This document shows, piece after piece, positions 1 to 6,963 of a DNA stretch of 31,030 nucleotides (its first letter is position 1; every line of letters begins with the position of its first letter). The notes beneath the pieces are model-generated. The model was not told where the DNA came from and did no database searches. It worked only from the letters and a program-made list of their open reading frames with translations. Where the stretch lies: contig JBHGBB010000018.1 in assembly GCA_041946755.1 (NCBI GenBank), forward strand, positions 1 to 31,030, read 5' to 3'. Position numbers and translations under genes: made by a program. The stretch comes from JBHGBB01 sp041946755 (GTDB taxonomy: Bacteria > UBP4 > UBA4092 > JAOAEQ01).

Positions 1-1260
1 GTTCGCCTGAAGGGCGGCGATCCTTGCGTTTTCGGGCGCGGTGGAGAAGAGGCGGAGGAGTTGGCTGCGGCTGGGATAGAGTTCGAATTTGTTCCGGGGA
101 TAACTTCGGCGATTGCGGTACCCGCTTATGCGGGGATACCGGTAACCCATCGGGAATATACCTCCGATTTTGCGGTTATCACCGGGCATGAAGACCCGAA
201 TAAAGATACCAGTTCGATTCAATGGGATAAATTAGCGACCAGTGTAGGTACCCTAGTTTTCCTGATGGGAGTAGGTAACCTCCCGCAAATCGCCAGCCAG
301 TTGATTAAATTTGGTCGACCGAAAGATACTCCGGTAGCCATAATCCGCCATGGAACTTTACCGAATCAGGAAACAGTGGTTGGGACTCTTGCCGATATAG
401 CAGAGAAAGCCGAACAACACCAGATAAAACCGCCGGCGATTATTATTGTAGGAGAAGTAGTTAAGTTACGAGATACTCTGAATTGGTTTGAGACCAAACC
501 GTTATTTGGTAAACGGATTCTGGTTACCAGAACAAGACAGCAGGCGAGTGAATTAACCAATCAACTGGAATCATTCGGTGCAGAAGTTATCGAGTTTCCG
601 ACGATAGAAATTATCCCGCCTGATACCTGGGAGCCGGTAGACCGGGCGATAGCTGAATTACCGAACTATGATTGGGTGATATTTACCAGCGCTAATGGAG
701 TAGATCGATTCTTCAATCGGCTGGAAGAGCAGAAACTGGATTGCCGGCAGTTTAAGACTGCGAAACTGGCGGCGATTGGTCCGGCTACAGCGCAATCGTT
801 AAAAGAAAAAGGGTTGATTGCCGATCTGGTTCCTTCCGAATACCGGGCAGAAGGGATACTGGAATCGTTTGCTACTTTCGATTTGAAAGATAAAAAAATA
901 CTTATTGCCCGCGCCTTGGATGCTAGAGATGTTTTACCGGAACAGTTAAAACAGCGAGGGACGTTTGTTGATGTTGTACCGGTTTATAAGACCGTGAAAG
1001 TAGGGGCGATGCATGCATCGCCCGATTCTTTACAAAATCTCGATATTATCACCTTTGCCAGTTCTTCCTCAGTCCGGAATTTTGTTGCGCTGTTTTCGAA
1101 AGAGGAATTGAATGCTATAATTGCTAAGGCTGCAATAGCAGTTATCGGCCCGATAACTGCTCAAACTGCTTGCGAACTTGGACTCTCAGTTACTATCGAA
1201 TCTACCGAATATACCATCCCCGGATTGGTTACCGCTATTCTTACTTATTTCGCAAAATAA
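1..1260 (+). CDS. cobA-hemD: Uroporphyrinogen-III C-methyltransferase/uroporphyrinogen-III synthase fusion (5' partial)
   Basis: The reading frame is open from base 1, so the start lies outside the window; 419 residues are visible. The first ~165 are the C-terminal half of a SAM-dependent uroporphyrinogen-III methyltransferase, with the family motif LKGGDPCVFGRGGEE at residues 3-17 and FVPGITSAIAVPAYAGIP after it. From about residue 170 (KRILVTRTRQQ) to the end it is a HemD domain, with the ITFASSSSVRNF motif near the C-terminus. The fusion would close hydroxymethylbilane to uroporphyrinogen III and methylate it to precorrin-2, feeding siroheme, B12 or heme d1 synthesis in the cytosol; such fusions are common in anaerobes and Firmicutes. 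One oddity is a 20-bp perfect palindrome of an intergenic repeat family at 1004-1023, read in frame as part of VGAMHASP between the two HemD subdomains. Identification is secure; B12 demand fits the B12-binding radical SAM protein at 12.3 kb. Confidence 0.93.
   Translation, partial: VRLKGGDPCVFGRGGEEAEELAAAGIEFEFVPGITSAIAVPAYAGIPVTHREYTSDFAVITGHEDPNKDTSSIQWDKLATSVGTLVFLMGVGNLPQIASQLIKFGRPKDTPVAIIRHGTLPNQETVVGTLADIAEKAEQHQIKPPAIIIVGEVVKLRDTLNWFETKPLFGKRILVTRTRQQASELTNQLESFGAEVIEFPTIEIIPPDTWEPVDRAIAELPNYDWVIFTSANGVDRFFNRLEEQKLDCRQFKTAKLAAIGPATAQSLKEKGLIADLVPSEYRAEGILESFATFDLKDKKILIARALDARDVLPEQLKQRGTFVDVVPVYKTVKVGAMHASPDSLQNLDIITFASSSSVRNFVALFSKEELNAIIAKAAIAVIGPITAQTACELGLSVTIESTEYTIPGLVTAILTYFAK
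1001..1023. repeat. R4 palindromic repeat inserted in frame in hemD
   Basis: The sequence is TAGGGGC, then a palindromic core (GATGCATGCATC), then GCCC; 1004-1023 is a perfect 20-bp palindrome. It has the same frame as the intergenic copy at 1269-1292 but a different core. It is translated in the HemD part of the fusion, in the linker between the subdomains. Confidence 0.8.
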
Positions 1261-1268
1261 TCCTAAAG

Positions 1269-1292
1269 TAGGGGCGAAGCATGCTTCGCCTA
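1269..1292. repeat. R4 palindromic repeat
   Basis: TAGGGGC, core GAAGCATGCTTC, then GCCTA; 1273-1290 is a perfect 18-bp palindrome. It lies 8 nt after the hemD stop. The conserved GTAGGGGC head and the changing but still palindromic core match the copies at 1001-1023, 1326-1350 (inverted) and 28083-28105. Confidence 0.8.
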
Positions 1293-1325
1293 ATTCATGA
1301 TATATCTGTGATAATGAAAACACTC

Positions 1326-1350
1326 GGGCTTGCCATGCCAAGCCTCTACC
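1326..1350 (-). repeat. R4-like repeat, inverted and slightly degraded
   Basis: Read on the minus strand it begins GGTAGAGGC, passes through a near-palindromic core (TTGGCATGGCAA) and ends GCCC. The layout matches the other R4 copies with one head substitution and one core mismatch. Confidence 0.6.
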
Positions 1351-1379
1351 GAAGATATACTTCATATAATCTAGTAAAA

Positions 1380-1410
1380 AAATCAGTTTGCATAATATGC
1401 AAACTGATTT
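1380..1410. terminator. Hairpin, possible terminator after hemD
   Basis: Perfect 14-bp stem (AAATCAGTTTGCAT at 1380-1393 and its complement at 1397-1410) with a 3-nt loop. It is flanked by A5 on the left and a short T stretch on the right, so it could stop transcription from either side. The T tract is short, and it may simply be another palindromic repeat. Confidence 0.45.
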
Positions 1411-1501
1411 TCCGACATATTGTACAGAAACTATACATAAGTTGTATTATTCTCCGATGGAGAAAAAATATCGGTATTGAAATTATTGGGGTTACAATTT
1501 C

Positions 1502-1538
1502 AAGTTGAATTATACTCCAATTGAGAATAATTCAACTT
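1502..1538. repeat. AT-rich inverted repeat, 12-bp arms
   Basis: Arms AAGTTGAATTAT (1502-1513) and ATAATTCAACTT (1527-1538) are perfect complements around a 13-nt loop. A diverged echo of the loop region (TATTATTCTCC) lies just upstream at about 1445. No function is evident. Confidence 0.55.
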
Positions 1539-1557
1539 AAAATGATTTGCATAACAA

Positions 1558-1596
1558 GGTATAACCCGAATTGGTCCGACCAATTCGGGTTATACC
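1558..1596. repeat. 39-bp perfect palindrome
   Basis: Arms of 18 bp (1558-1575 and 1579-1596, beginning GGTATAACCCGAATTGGT) are exact inverse complements around the 3-nt loop CCG. The stem is stable enough to act as a hairpin in RNA or DNA. It is followed by CCGTTTATTT, which is not a good terminator tail, so a palindromic mobile repeat is more likely. Confidence 0.65.
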
Positions 1597-1705
1597 CCGT
1601 TTATTTCCCGATTCTAACCCAGAGTGTCTATCGGTCTAGCTGATGAGTCAATAAGCAAAAATCGGGTTGCTTTTTTAATCGAGTAAGTGATACCATAGTA
1701 GAAAC

Positions 1706-1803
1706 AACACCGAGGCTCAGAGTCACAAAGGTCTCTAAGAAATCATGATTGATATTTCCTCAGTATTTCTCTGAGTCTCTGAGTCTCTGTGGTTTCTTTT
1801 TTT
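1706..1803 (+). repeat. R1 (CACAGAG-type) inverted-repeat element before DUF362 gene
   Basis: Purine-rich left arm (1706-1741, AACACCGAGGCTCAGAG...) and pyrimidine-rich right arm (1768-1796, ...GAGTCTCTGTGGTTTC) are imperfect inverse complements around an AT-rich spacer. The right arm runs into a T7 run that directly touches the ATG at 1804. No Shine-Dalgarno sequence lies between them. Confidence 0.75.
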
Positions 1804-2817
1804 ATGAAACATAAACTAAGTCGTCGTGAATTTATCCGGAATTCTACCGTCACCGGTATCGGGTTGATGGCTGGTGGGAATCTTATCGCGGGTTTGATAA
1901 ATCAAACCCCTACTATAAGTCCCTTAAAATCCCGGGTAGTGATTAATCAAAATGCGAAGGTGTTCACTCCGCCGGGATCAATCGAGTTCTCGATCCTTCG
2001 GCAGATGGTGAATCAATCAGTTACTCGCTTAACCGGAACCTCGAATCCGAAAGATGCCTGGCATCAGTTATTTACTATTCGGGATATTATTGGGATTAAA
2101 GTGAATACCTTAGCCGGGAAACGAATGGTCACCCATCCGGAATTAGCCCATGCAATTGCCTTGAATCTACAAGAAGCCGGATTCCCAGCGAATAATATCG
2201 TTATTTTCGACCGGCAGAATGATGAATTGCTGACTGCCGGATATACTCTTAATACCGGCAGAACCGGTATCCGATGTTATGGTACCGATACCTCCGGAAT
2301 TGGGTATGAATCTGAACCGCGAGTATATAAAAGTATCGGGAGCTGTTTCTCCCGATTGATTACCGACCAATGTACTGCACTGATAAATGTGCCGGTGCTG
2401 AAAGACCATGGTATAGTCGGGATAAGTGGTGCGATGAAGAATTGGTATGGGATCGTTCATAATCCGAATAAATATCATGATAATCTTGGTGATCCTTATA
2501 TCGCCGATTTAAGTTGTATGCCATTAATTCGGGATAAAGTGAAATTAGTGATTAACGATGGATTAGTAGCGTTATGTCATGGTGGCCCGGCATATAAACC
2601 GCAATGGGCTTGGAATTATATCGGGATTATTGCGGCTACCGACCCGGTCGCGCATGATTATATCTCTTGGCAGATAATTGAACGGAAACGGAAAGAAAAA
2701 GGATTGCCGTCTCTCAAAGTACAGGAACGAGAGCCGACTTGGATAGCGACTGCGGCGGATAACGAACATAGGCTGGGAACAAATCAACCGAGTCGAATTG
2801 AGATTATTCAAACCTAA
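1804..2817 (+). CDS. DUF362 domain protein with Tat signal
   Basis: The 338-residue product begins with a twin-arginine signal: SRREFIRNS at residues 6-14, then a hydrophobic stretch (TGIGLMAGGNLIAGLI). The rest matches DUF362, a family often annotated as iron-sulfur/ferredoxin-like or uncharacterised; typical segments are IGIKVNTLAGKRMVTHPEL, INVPVLKDHGIVGISGAMKNWYG and the C-terminal ATDPVAHDYISWQIIE. I see no ferredoxin-type cysteine cluster, so it is the iron-sulfur-free form. I start at ATG 1804 because the Tat motif then lies near the N-terminus; an in-frame GTG at 1789 falls inside the R1 repeat and would add MVSFF. It probably acts outside the cytoplasmic membrane. It sits just before a second Tat-signal protein of the radical SAM family, and the two may work together. 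The family is clear but the function is unknown. Confidence 0.85.
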   Translation: MKHKLSRREFIRNSTVTGIGLMAGGNLIAGLINQTPTISPLKSRVVINQNAKVFTPPGSIEFSILRQMVNQSVTRLTGTSNPKDAWHQLFTIRDIIGIKVNTLAGKRMVTHPELAHAIALNLQEAGFPANNIVIFDRQNDELLTAGYTLNTGRTGIRCYGTDTSGIGYESEPRVYKSIGSCFSRLITDQCTALINVPVLKDHGIVGISGAMKNWYGIVHNPNKYHDNLGDPYIADLSCMPLIRDKVKLVINDGLVALCHGGPAYKPQWAWNYIGIIAATDPVAHDYISWQIIERKRKEKGLPSLKVQEREPTWIATAADNEHRLGTNQPSRIEIIQT

Positions 2818-2825
2818 GCAAAAAC

Positions 2826-2906
2826 TAACCGCAAAGAGCGCAAAGATCGCTGAGAAAAAAAAGATACTTTGCGAACTTAGCGCATACTTAGCGACCTCTG
2901 CGGTTA
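2826..2906 (+). repeat. R1-like inverted repeat before radical SAM gene
   Basis: Left arm TAACCGCAAAGAGCGCAAAG (from 2826) and right arm ending GACCTCTGCGGTTA (to 2906) are imperfect inverse complements around an A-rich spacer. This is a CGCAAAG variant of the CACAGAG pattern. It starts 8 nt after the DUF362 stop and ends 18 nt before the next ATG, so it fills the whole intergenic gap. Confidence 0.7.
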
Positions 2907-2924
2907 AATTAGTAAAGTGGTTTT

Positions 2925-4073
2925 ATGATTGAACAAAATAAATTAACCCGTCGGCAATTTATTAATCGAACTGGATGTGCTTTAGCTACTAGTGCCGCAT
3001 TGCCAATGATTCCGCTTATTTCAAGTTCAGTGCGGGCTGCTACGCAAACTGCTTCTCGGCAGTTAAGTAGAAAAGAAGCGAAATATTATAAGAAGCTGCC
3101 GGAGAAAAGAGTTGAATGTACCCTTTGTCCTCGGGGCTGTAAAGTGGATGATATGGAACGCGGCTATTGCGGGGTTCGCGAGAATAAAGATGGGACTTAT
3201 TATACCCTGGTACATTCCAATCCTTGCGCCGTACATGTTGACCCGATCGAGAAGAAACCGCTATTCCATTATTATCCCGGGGCAGCGGTGTTATCTTTAG
3301 CGACTGCTGGATGTAATGTAAACTGCGCTTTCTGCCAGAACTGGGAAATATCCCAATCCCGGCCGGAACAAACCGATAATGTTTATTTCCCGCCGGAACA
3401 GGTGGTTAAAGAGGCGAAAAATAACCAGTATCCATTGATTGCGTATACTTATAACGAGCCGGTGGTGTTTATCGAGTATGCTTATGATATCGCCAAGCTC
3501 GGGAAACAATCGAACCTGAAATCGGTGATGATTACCAATGGATATATTCAACCGGAACCGATGAAAGAATTATGTTCGGTATTAGGTGCGGTGAAAGTGG
3601 ATTTGAAAGCGTTTACCGAAAAGTTCTATAAAGAGATGGTAGTCGGTAAACTGCAGCCGGTATTAGATACCTTGAAGTTGCTCAGCCAGCTTGGAATATG
3701 GTATGAAATAGTATATTTAGTTATTCCGACCCAAAACGATACTCCGGCAGATATAACTGCGATGTGCCGCTGGATTAAATCGGAATTGGGAACCGATATT
3801 CCGTTACATTTTACCCGGTTTAATCCGTTATATAAACTGAAAAATATTCCGCCGACTCCGGTCCCGACCCTCGAACAATGCCGGAATATCGCCAAGAACG
3901 CGGGATTGCATTATGTATATATCGGGAACGTTCCCGGGCATGAAGGAGAGAGTACTTTTTGCCCGAAGTGTGGTAAACTAGTTGTCCAACGAATCGGATT
4001 CCGGGTATTACAGATGAATATCAGCGGTGGCAAATGTAAATTCTGCCAAACGAAAATCGCCGGAGTCTGGTAA
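2925..4073 (+). CDS. AmmeMemoRadiSam-type radical SAM enzyme with Tat signal
   Basis: This 382-residue protein carries two cysteine clusters. C65, C68 and C72 (CTLCPRGC) form an N-terminal metal-binding motif. C130, C134 and C137 (CNVNCAFC) give the CxxxCxxC that binds the radical SAM 4Fe-4S cluster. FCQNWEISQ, TYNEPVVFIEYAYDIA and VDLKAFTEKFYKEM are characteristic of the AmmeMemoRadiSam family, related to pyruvate-formate-lyase activases. Four more cysteines in CPKCGKL and CKFCQTK near the C-terminus look like a zinc knuckle. Unusually, the N-terminus is a twin-arginine signal (LTRRQFINRTGC, then a hydrophobic stretch ending SSVRA), predicting export of a folded cofactor protein although SAM is cytosolic. 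Usual partners of this family (AMMECR1 and Memo) are absent here; the only neighbour is the Tat-signal DUF362 protein. The substrate is unknown. Confidence 0.88.
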   Translation: MIEQNKLTRRQFINRTGCALATSAALPMIPLISSSVRAATQTASRQLSRKEAKYYKKLPEKRVECTLCPRGCKVDDMERGYCGVRENKDGTYYTLVHSNPCAVHVDPIEKKPLFHYYPGAAVLSLATAGCNVNCAFCQNWEISQSRPEQTDNVYFPPEQVVKEAKNNQYPLIAYTYNEPVVFIEYAYDIAKLGKQSNLKSVMITNGYIQPEPMKELCSVLGAVKVDLKAFTEKFYKEMVVGKLQPVLDTLKLLSQLGIWYEIVYLVIPTQNDTPADITAMCRWIKSELGTDIPLHFTRFNPLYKLKNIPPTPVPTLEQCRNIAKNAGLHYVYIGNVPGHEGESTFCPKCGKLVVQRIGFRVLQMNISGGKCKFCQTKIAGVW

Positions 4074-4078
4074 TTTTA

Positions 4079-4183
4079 GCCACAGAGGCACAAAGGACAC
4101 GGAGGAAATATGAGATTTAAAATAAGAATAAATAAAATATATTTTATATTATGCTTTTCTCTGTGGCTCTGCGGCTCTGTGGC
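4079..4183 (+). repeat. R1 element overlapping the SpoIID start and signal peptide
   Basis: Left arm 4079-4105 (GCCACAGAGGCACAAAGG, then ACACGGAGG) and right arm 4159-4183 (CTCTGTGGCTCTGCGG, then CTCTGTGGC) are inverse complements around an AT-rich spacer. The left arm supplies GGAGG, a Shine-Dalgarno for ATG 4110. The spacer and right arm encode residues 1-25 of the SpoIID protein. The spacer start resembles that of the copy at 13733-13850 (13 of 15 bases from the ATG). Confidence 0.8.
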
Positions 4184-5288
4184 ATATGCTTTTGCTGAGG
4201 GAGTAGCCATGGATACGGTCCGGGTATTAATTCTCGATAGAGTACAGAACCTGGAACTCAGACCGTTGATCGATCTGGTGATATTCGATAGCGAGAATAA
4301 GTTGGTCAATATCGAACCGAGTGAACCGATAATAGTAAGAGCAGCCGGTTCGGGATTCAGTATTAATAATAAGAAGGTAAATACATCTCGATTAAAAATA
4401 TCCAGCGCTACTTTATCCGGAGATAGTAATGTTCCATTGATTCGAATTGGGACTAAGAAATATCGGGGTGAATTGGATTTGGTTCGGCAGGGGAATGATA
4501 TTGCGGTGATAAATATCCTGAATATCGAAGAATATTTATGCGGGGTCGTTCCGCGGGAAATGCCCTATGAATGGCATCGAGAAGCTCTTAAAGCACAAGC
4601 GGTCGCTGCCCGGACCTATACCTATAACAAACTGGCGACCATCAATCGGTCAGCGCGACTGTATGATTTAAAAGCGACTATTGCCGACCAGGTTTATGGC
4701 GGATTTAATGATGAACGGTCCAGTTGCGATTCAGCGATTTATGCTACTGCCGGAGAAATCTTGGTGTATGACGATAAACCGATCCTTGCTTGTTATCATG
4801 GGAATAGCGGTGGCGCACTCGAAAATGATACCGATGTTTTTAGAACCAAAATGCCATATTTAAAAGGGAAATCGGATGAATTTTCTCCTACCGGTGGCAG
4901 ATATGATTGGAGTCAATCGGTAACCGCCGCTGAGATTCGAACGCGATTGGTAAGTGCCGGATTAAATATCGGGCAAATCCGGGATATTACATTATCTGAA
5001 GTAGCAGATTCCGGTCGGGTTCGTTATATAACCATTATTCATTCTAATGGAACTACGAGACTTACCGGAGTCGCTTTCCGGGATAAAATGGGAACCACCT
5101 TTATCCGCAGCACCTTATTTACTCTGGATAAACAAGAGAATCGGTATATCTTCCGGGGGAAAGGTAATGGGCATGGAGTAGGCATGAGTCAATGGAGCGC
5201 ATACCGGATGGCGCAACAAGGAATGAATTATCAGGAAATCCTGGATTACTTCTATCCGGGAACAAATCTGGTTAAAAAGAATCAATAA
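4110..5288 (+). CDS. SpoIID/LytB domain protein, exported
   Basis: The 392-residue product is a SpoIID-type peptidoglycan protein. It shows the conserved core NIEEYLCGVVPREMPYEW and ALKAQAVAARTYTYNKL (about residues 138-175), then DQVYGGFNDERS, CYHGNSGGALENDTDVF, and the C-terminal GNGHGVGMSQWSAYRMAQQG with YFYPGT. In sporulating Firmicutes SpoIID is a lytic transglycosylase acting on glycan strands lacking stem peptides; members in non-sporulators are presumed wall-remodelling enzymes. The N-terminus (basic start, hydrophobic IYFILCFSLWLCGSVAYA) reads as a signal peptide with a likely cut after AYA. That peptide is encoded almost wholly by an R1 repeat, which also supplies the GGAGG ribosome site. 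A second possible start, ATG 4209 (MDTVRVLILD), follows GAGGGAG and would give a form without a signal peptide; it may be the ancestral start. Confidence 0.88.
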   Translation: MRFKIRINKIYFILCFSLWLCGSVAYAFAEGVAMDTVRVLILDRVQNLELRPLIDLVIFDSENKLVNIEPSEPIIVRAAGSGFSINNKKVNTSRLKISSATLSGDSNVPLIRIGTKKYRGELDLVRQGNDIAVINILNIEEYLCGVVPREMPYEWHREALKAQAVAARTYTYNKLATINRSARLYDLKATIADQVYGGFNDERSSCDSAIYATAGEILVYDDKPILACYHGNSGGALENDTDVFRTKMPYLKGKSDEFSPTGGRYDWSQSVTAAEIRTRLVSAGLNIGQIRDITLSEVADSGRVRYITIIHSNGTTRLTGVAFRDKMGTTFIRSTLFTLDKQENRYIFRGKGNGHGVGMSQWSAYRMAQQGMNYQEILDYFYPGTNLVKKNQ

Positions 5289-5290
5289 TC

Positions 5291-5332
5291 ATTTTAAATT
5301 TAGCATTTAGCATTTTAAATTTAAATTTACAA
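5291..5332. repeat. R3 (TTTAAATTTAGCATT-type) repeat
   Basis: ATTTTAAATTTAGCATTTAG followed by CATTTTAAATTTAAATTTAC. The same phrase recurs at 12170-12236 and 16107-16152. This copy fills most of the gap between the SpoIID stop and the nitroreductase ribosome-binding site. Confidence 0.7.
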
Positions 5333-5372
5333 TCTTAACTATGTATTATAAAATGATTTTTTGGAGGAAACC

Positions 5373-5870
5373 ATGGATGCAATCGAAGCGTTAAAAACCA
5401 GAAGAAGTATCAGAAAGTATTTGGAAAAACCAGTACCAAAAGAAATGATCAAGAATCTGGTTGATATCGGTAGATTGGCAGCGACTGCAAATAATCTGCA
5501 GCCTTGGGAATTTGTGGTGGTTACCGATGCGAAAATGCGGAAGCAGCTTGCTGATATAACCGAGTATGGGAAGTTCATTGCCATCGCTCCGGTATGTATC
5601 GTCGTATTCAGCAAAGATACCAAATATTTCTTAGAAGATTGTTCCGCCGCAACGCAGAATATTCTGGTAGCAGCCCGAGCGTATGGATTAGGGTCATGCT
5701 GGGTTGCTGGAGATAAGAAACCGTATGCCGATAAAATCCGGGAATTGTTAGGAGTACCGACCGGATATAAACTGATAAGTCTTATTGCGGTTGGGTATAC
5801 CGAAGAGAAACAGGCGGAATCGAAAAATAAACGAGCTTTATCCGAAGTTATCCATTGGGAACGGTATTGA
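5373..5870 (+). CDS. Nitroreductase family protein
   Basis: This 165-residue protein has the hallmarks of the small FMN-dependent nitroreductase family: RRSIRKYLEKPVP at residues 10-22 for FMN phosphate binding, AATANNLQPWEFVVV, and LEDCSAATQNILVAARAYGL followed by GSCWV. Members use NAD(P)H to reduce nitro compounds, quinones or flavins in the cytosol, working as dimers; the substrate cannot be read from sequence. I start at ATG 5373 because a strong ribosome site, GGAGGA at 5363-5368, sits about 5 nt before it; an in-frame TTG at 5361 would overlap that site. The gene stands alone, ending in front of a large inverted repeat shared with convergent genes. Confidence 0.9.
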   Translation: MDAIEALKTRRSIRKYLEKPVPKEMIKNLVDIGRLAATANNLQPWEFVVVTDAKMRKQLADITEYGKFIAIAPVCIVVFSKDTKYFLEDCSAATQNILVAARAYGLGSCWVAGDKKPYADKIRELLGVPTGYKLISLIAVGYTEEKQAESKNKRALSEVIHWERY

Positions 5871-5906
5871 TATCATTCAAACTGTAATATACCGATATCG
5901 GGAGAT

Positions 5907-5996
5907 AATATAAAAAGGAATATTCTAATGGTAAGGGATAAAGAAATATCCGTTTCTATACACAAAGACCTACCATCAAAATATTCCTTTTATATT
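5907..5996. repeat. Long AT-rich inverted repeat between convergent genes
   Basis: Left arm 5907-5936 (AATATAAAAAGGAATATTCT, then AATGGTAAGG) and right arm 5969-5996 (CCTACCATC, then AAAATATTCCTTTTATATT) are nearly exact inverse complements, about 28 bp each, around a 32-nt loop. It lies between the nitroreductase stop and the convergent 53-aa gene, a natural place for a two-way terminator. It could equally be a short non-autonomous mobile element. The rest of the gap to 6054 shows nothing else. Confidence 0.6.
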
Positions 5997-6054
5997 GGAA
6001 TAATATCAAGTTTGTTCTAGATATTACTATTTAGCTTATTAAGCAAATCAGCGA

Positions 6055-6216
6055 TTACGATTTTTTCCCAAAAAGTTTTTCATACCGTTTTTTCCAATAC
6101 TGCTGCATATACGCTTTCGGGTCGCTGGAATAGATACCGCCTTTCCAGTTAGGATTTTTAGATCCTAATTTCGCTTCACTCATCTTCTTGCGTGCCGCTT
6201 CGGAAAACTTTTTCAT
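6055..6216 (-). CDS. 53-residue basic protein with NUMOD3-like motif
   Basis: An ATG at 6216 is preceded by a very strong ribosome site, AAAGGAGGCGAGGT, and opens a 53-codon frame. The product is rich in Lys. Residues 5-27 (FSEAARKKMSEAKLGSKNP, then NWKGG) match the NUMOD3 pattern of SEAxRKKMSEAKxGxKNPxWxGG. NUMOD3 is a small DNA-binding module usually repeated in GIY-YIG or HNH homing endonucleases. The remainder (YSSDPKAYMQQYWKKRYEKL) also resembles linker text found in such proteins. No nuclease domain is present upstream or downstream. It may be a free-standing DNA-binding peptide or the remnant of a homing endonuclease, though the perfect ribosome site argues for expression. The motif match is by eye. 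Confidence 0.6.
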   Translation of the reverse strand: MKKFSEAARKKMSEAKLGSKNPNWKGGIYSSDPKAYMQQYWKKRYEKLFGKKS

Positions 6217-6355
6217 ATACCTCGCCTCCTTTCAGGATAGTTCAAAATATACAAGGCGATATATTTGACTTTATATCGTTCCCCCCCTGTTTATTATAGT
6301 TTATCACTTTTACTTGAATTTGTCAAGTACATTGTCAAATTTGACCTAAAATCAG

Positions 6356-6697
6356 CTATTTTATGTTCTCTCCGATGCCGAATAATGGTAAGTAGATTGA
6401 TACGATAAGAACCGCAGAAACAAGCCCGATAAAGAATATTCCACCACACAGAATTATGATGCTTGTAGAAAAGGAATATTTCCTTTCGAAATAAGTTAAT
6501 CCGATAATAATTACTAATAGAAGAAATAAAAATAAATACCGCAGATTTATTACCAACCAGGTTAATAGGGGAAGCGTAACCCCTAGCTCGCTAAAGATAT
6601 GTATGAAACGAGGGATACCAAAGGCGACAAAGTATATGGTTGATAAAAATGCTCCCCATAAAATAATGCGAAGAATCCACTTAATACCTTTTTTCAT
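6356..6697 (-). CDS. Small multi-pass membrane protein, hypothetical
   Basis: This 113-residue protein has a basic N-terminus (MKKGIKWILR) and three or four hydrophobic segments, roughly residues 8-28, 42-66, 76-100 and a short tail. The stretch FGIPRFIHIFSELGVTLPLL recalls the region before the last helix of type II secretion GspF-like proteins (PxFxxIFxxxGxxLPxxT), a motif also seen in small uncharacterised membrane proteins. That is only a resemblance: no other GspF part is present and no pilus genes are nearby. ATG 6697 follows GAGGT about 8 nt upstream. It is the first of two minus-strand genes, with 139 nt before the 53-aa protein. Function unknown. Confidence 0.6.
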   Translation of the reverse strand: MKKGIKWILRIILWGAFLSTIYFVAFGIPRFIHIFSELGVTLPLLTWLVINLRYLFLFLLLVIIIGLTYFERKYSFSTSIIILCGGIFFIGLVSAVLIVSIYLPLFGIGENIK

Positions 6698-6825
6698 AGA
6701 AGTTGACCTCAGTTATTATCATAGAGCTTCTTTTTGTATTTGTCAAATAAAAAATTAGGATTAACGATAAATTATGCAAATTATACTGGTTGTATATATT
6801 GGATTTTTGAAAGAACTATTTGGGT

Positions 6826-6854
6826 TTGCTAAACCGAGGGATATTCCGTATAAT
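6826..6854 (+). promoter_or_regulatory. Possible sigma-70 promoter for the mannosidase gene
   Basis: TTGCTA (6826-6831) and TATAAT (6849-6854) are separated by 17 nt. A start near 6861 would leave a leader of about 100 nt before TTG 6964. The -10 is perfect and the -35 matches four of six. Nothing else notable is seen in the 266-nt gap from 6698 to 6963. Confidence 0.4.
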
Positions 6855-6963
6855 TTCTTATATTAAGATTAGACATATTTTACCTGGATTACATTGGTTA
6901 GATAATCGACATAATCGATTATTTTCCTCTATGTAATCTTGTAAAACAAGGAGGAAAACACAC

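Larger units (their letters stand above)
1261..1803. other. 543-bp gene-free stretch made of repeats and hairpins
   Basis: I see no credible gene here. It holds two R4 repeats (1269-1292 and, inverted, 1326-1350), a 14-bp-stem hairpin (1380-1410), a 12-bp-stem hairpin (1502-1538), a perfect 18-bp-arm palindrome (1558-1596) and an R1 element (1706-1803) that runs up to the next start codon. The 228-nt open frame in the left half translates these repeats and resembles no protein I know. Confidence 0.75.

Noticed and set aside
1281..1508. 75-codon open frame downstream of hemD
   Set aside because: It translates R4 repeats and hairpins, has no ribosome site and no protein-like pattern.
1638..1665. 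CTGATGAGTC, resembling the hammerhead ribozyme core
   Set aside because: The required stem II closing GAAA segment and a matching stem III are not found nearby, so it is a chance match.
6293..6327. Consensus TTGACA and TATAAT boxes upstream of the 53-aa gene (minus strand)
   Set aside because: The spacing is 23 nt, too long for a normal sigma-70 promoter; a 17-nt spacing would need the poor -10 TAAACT.
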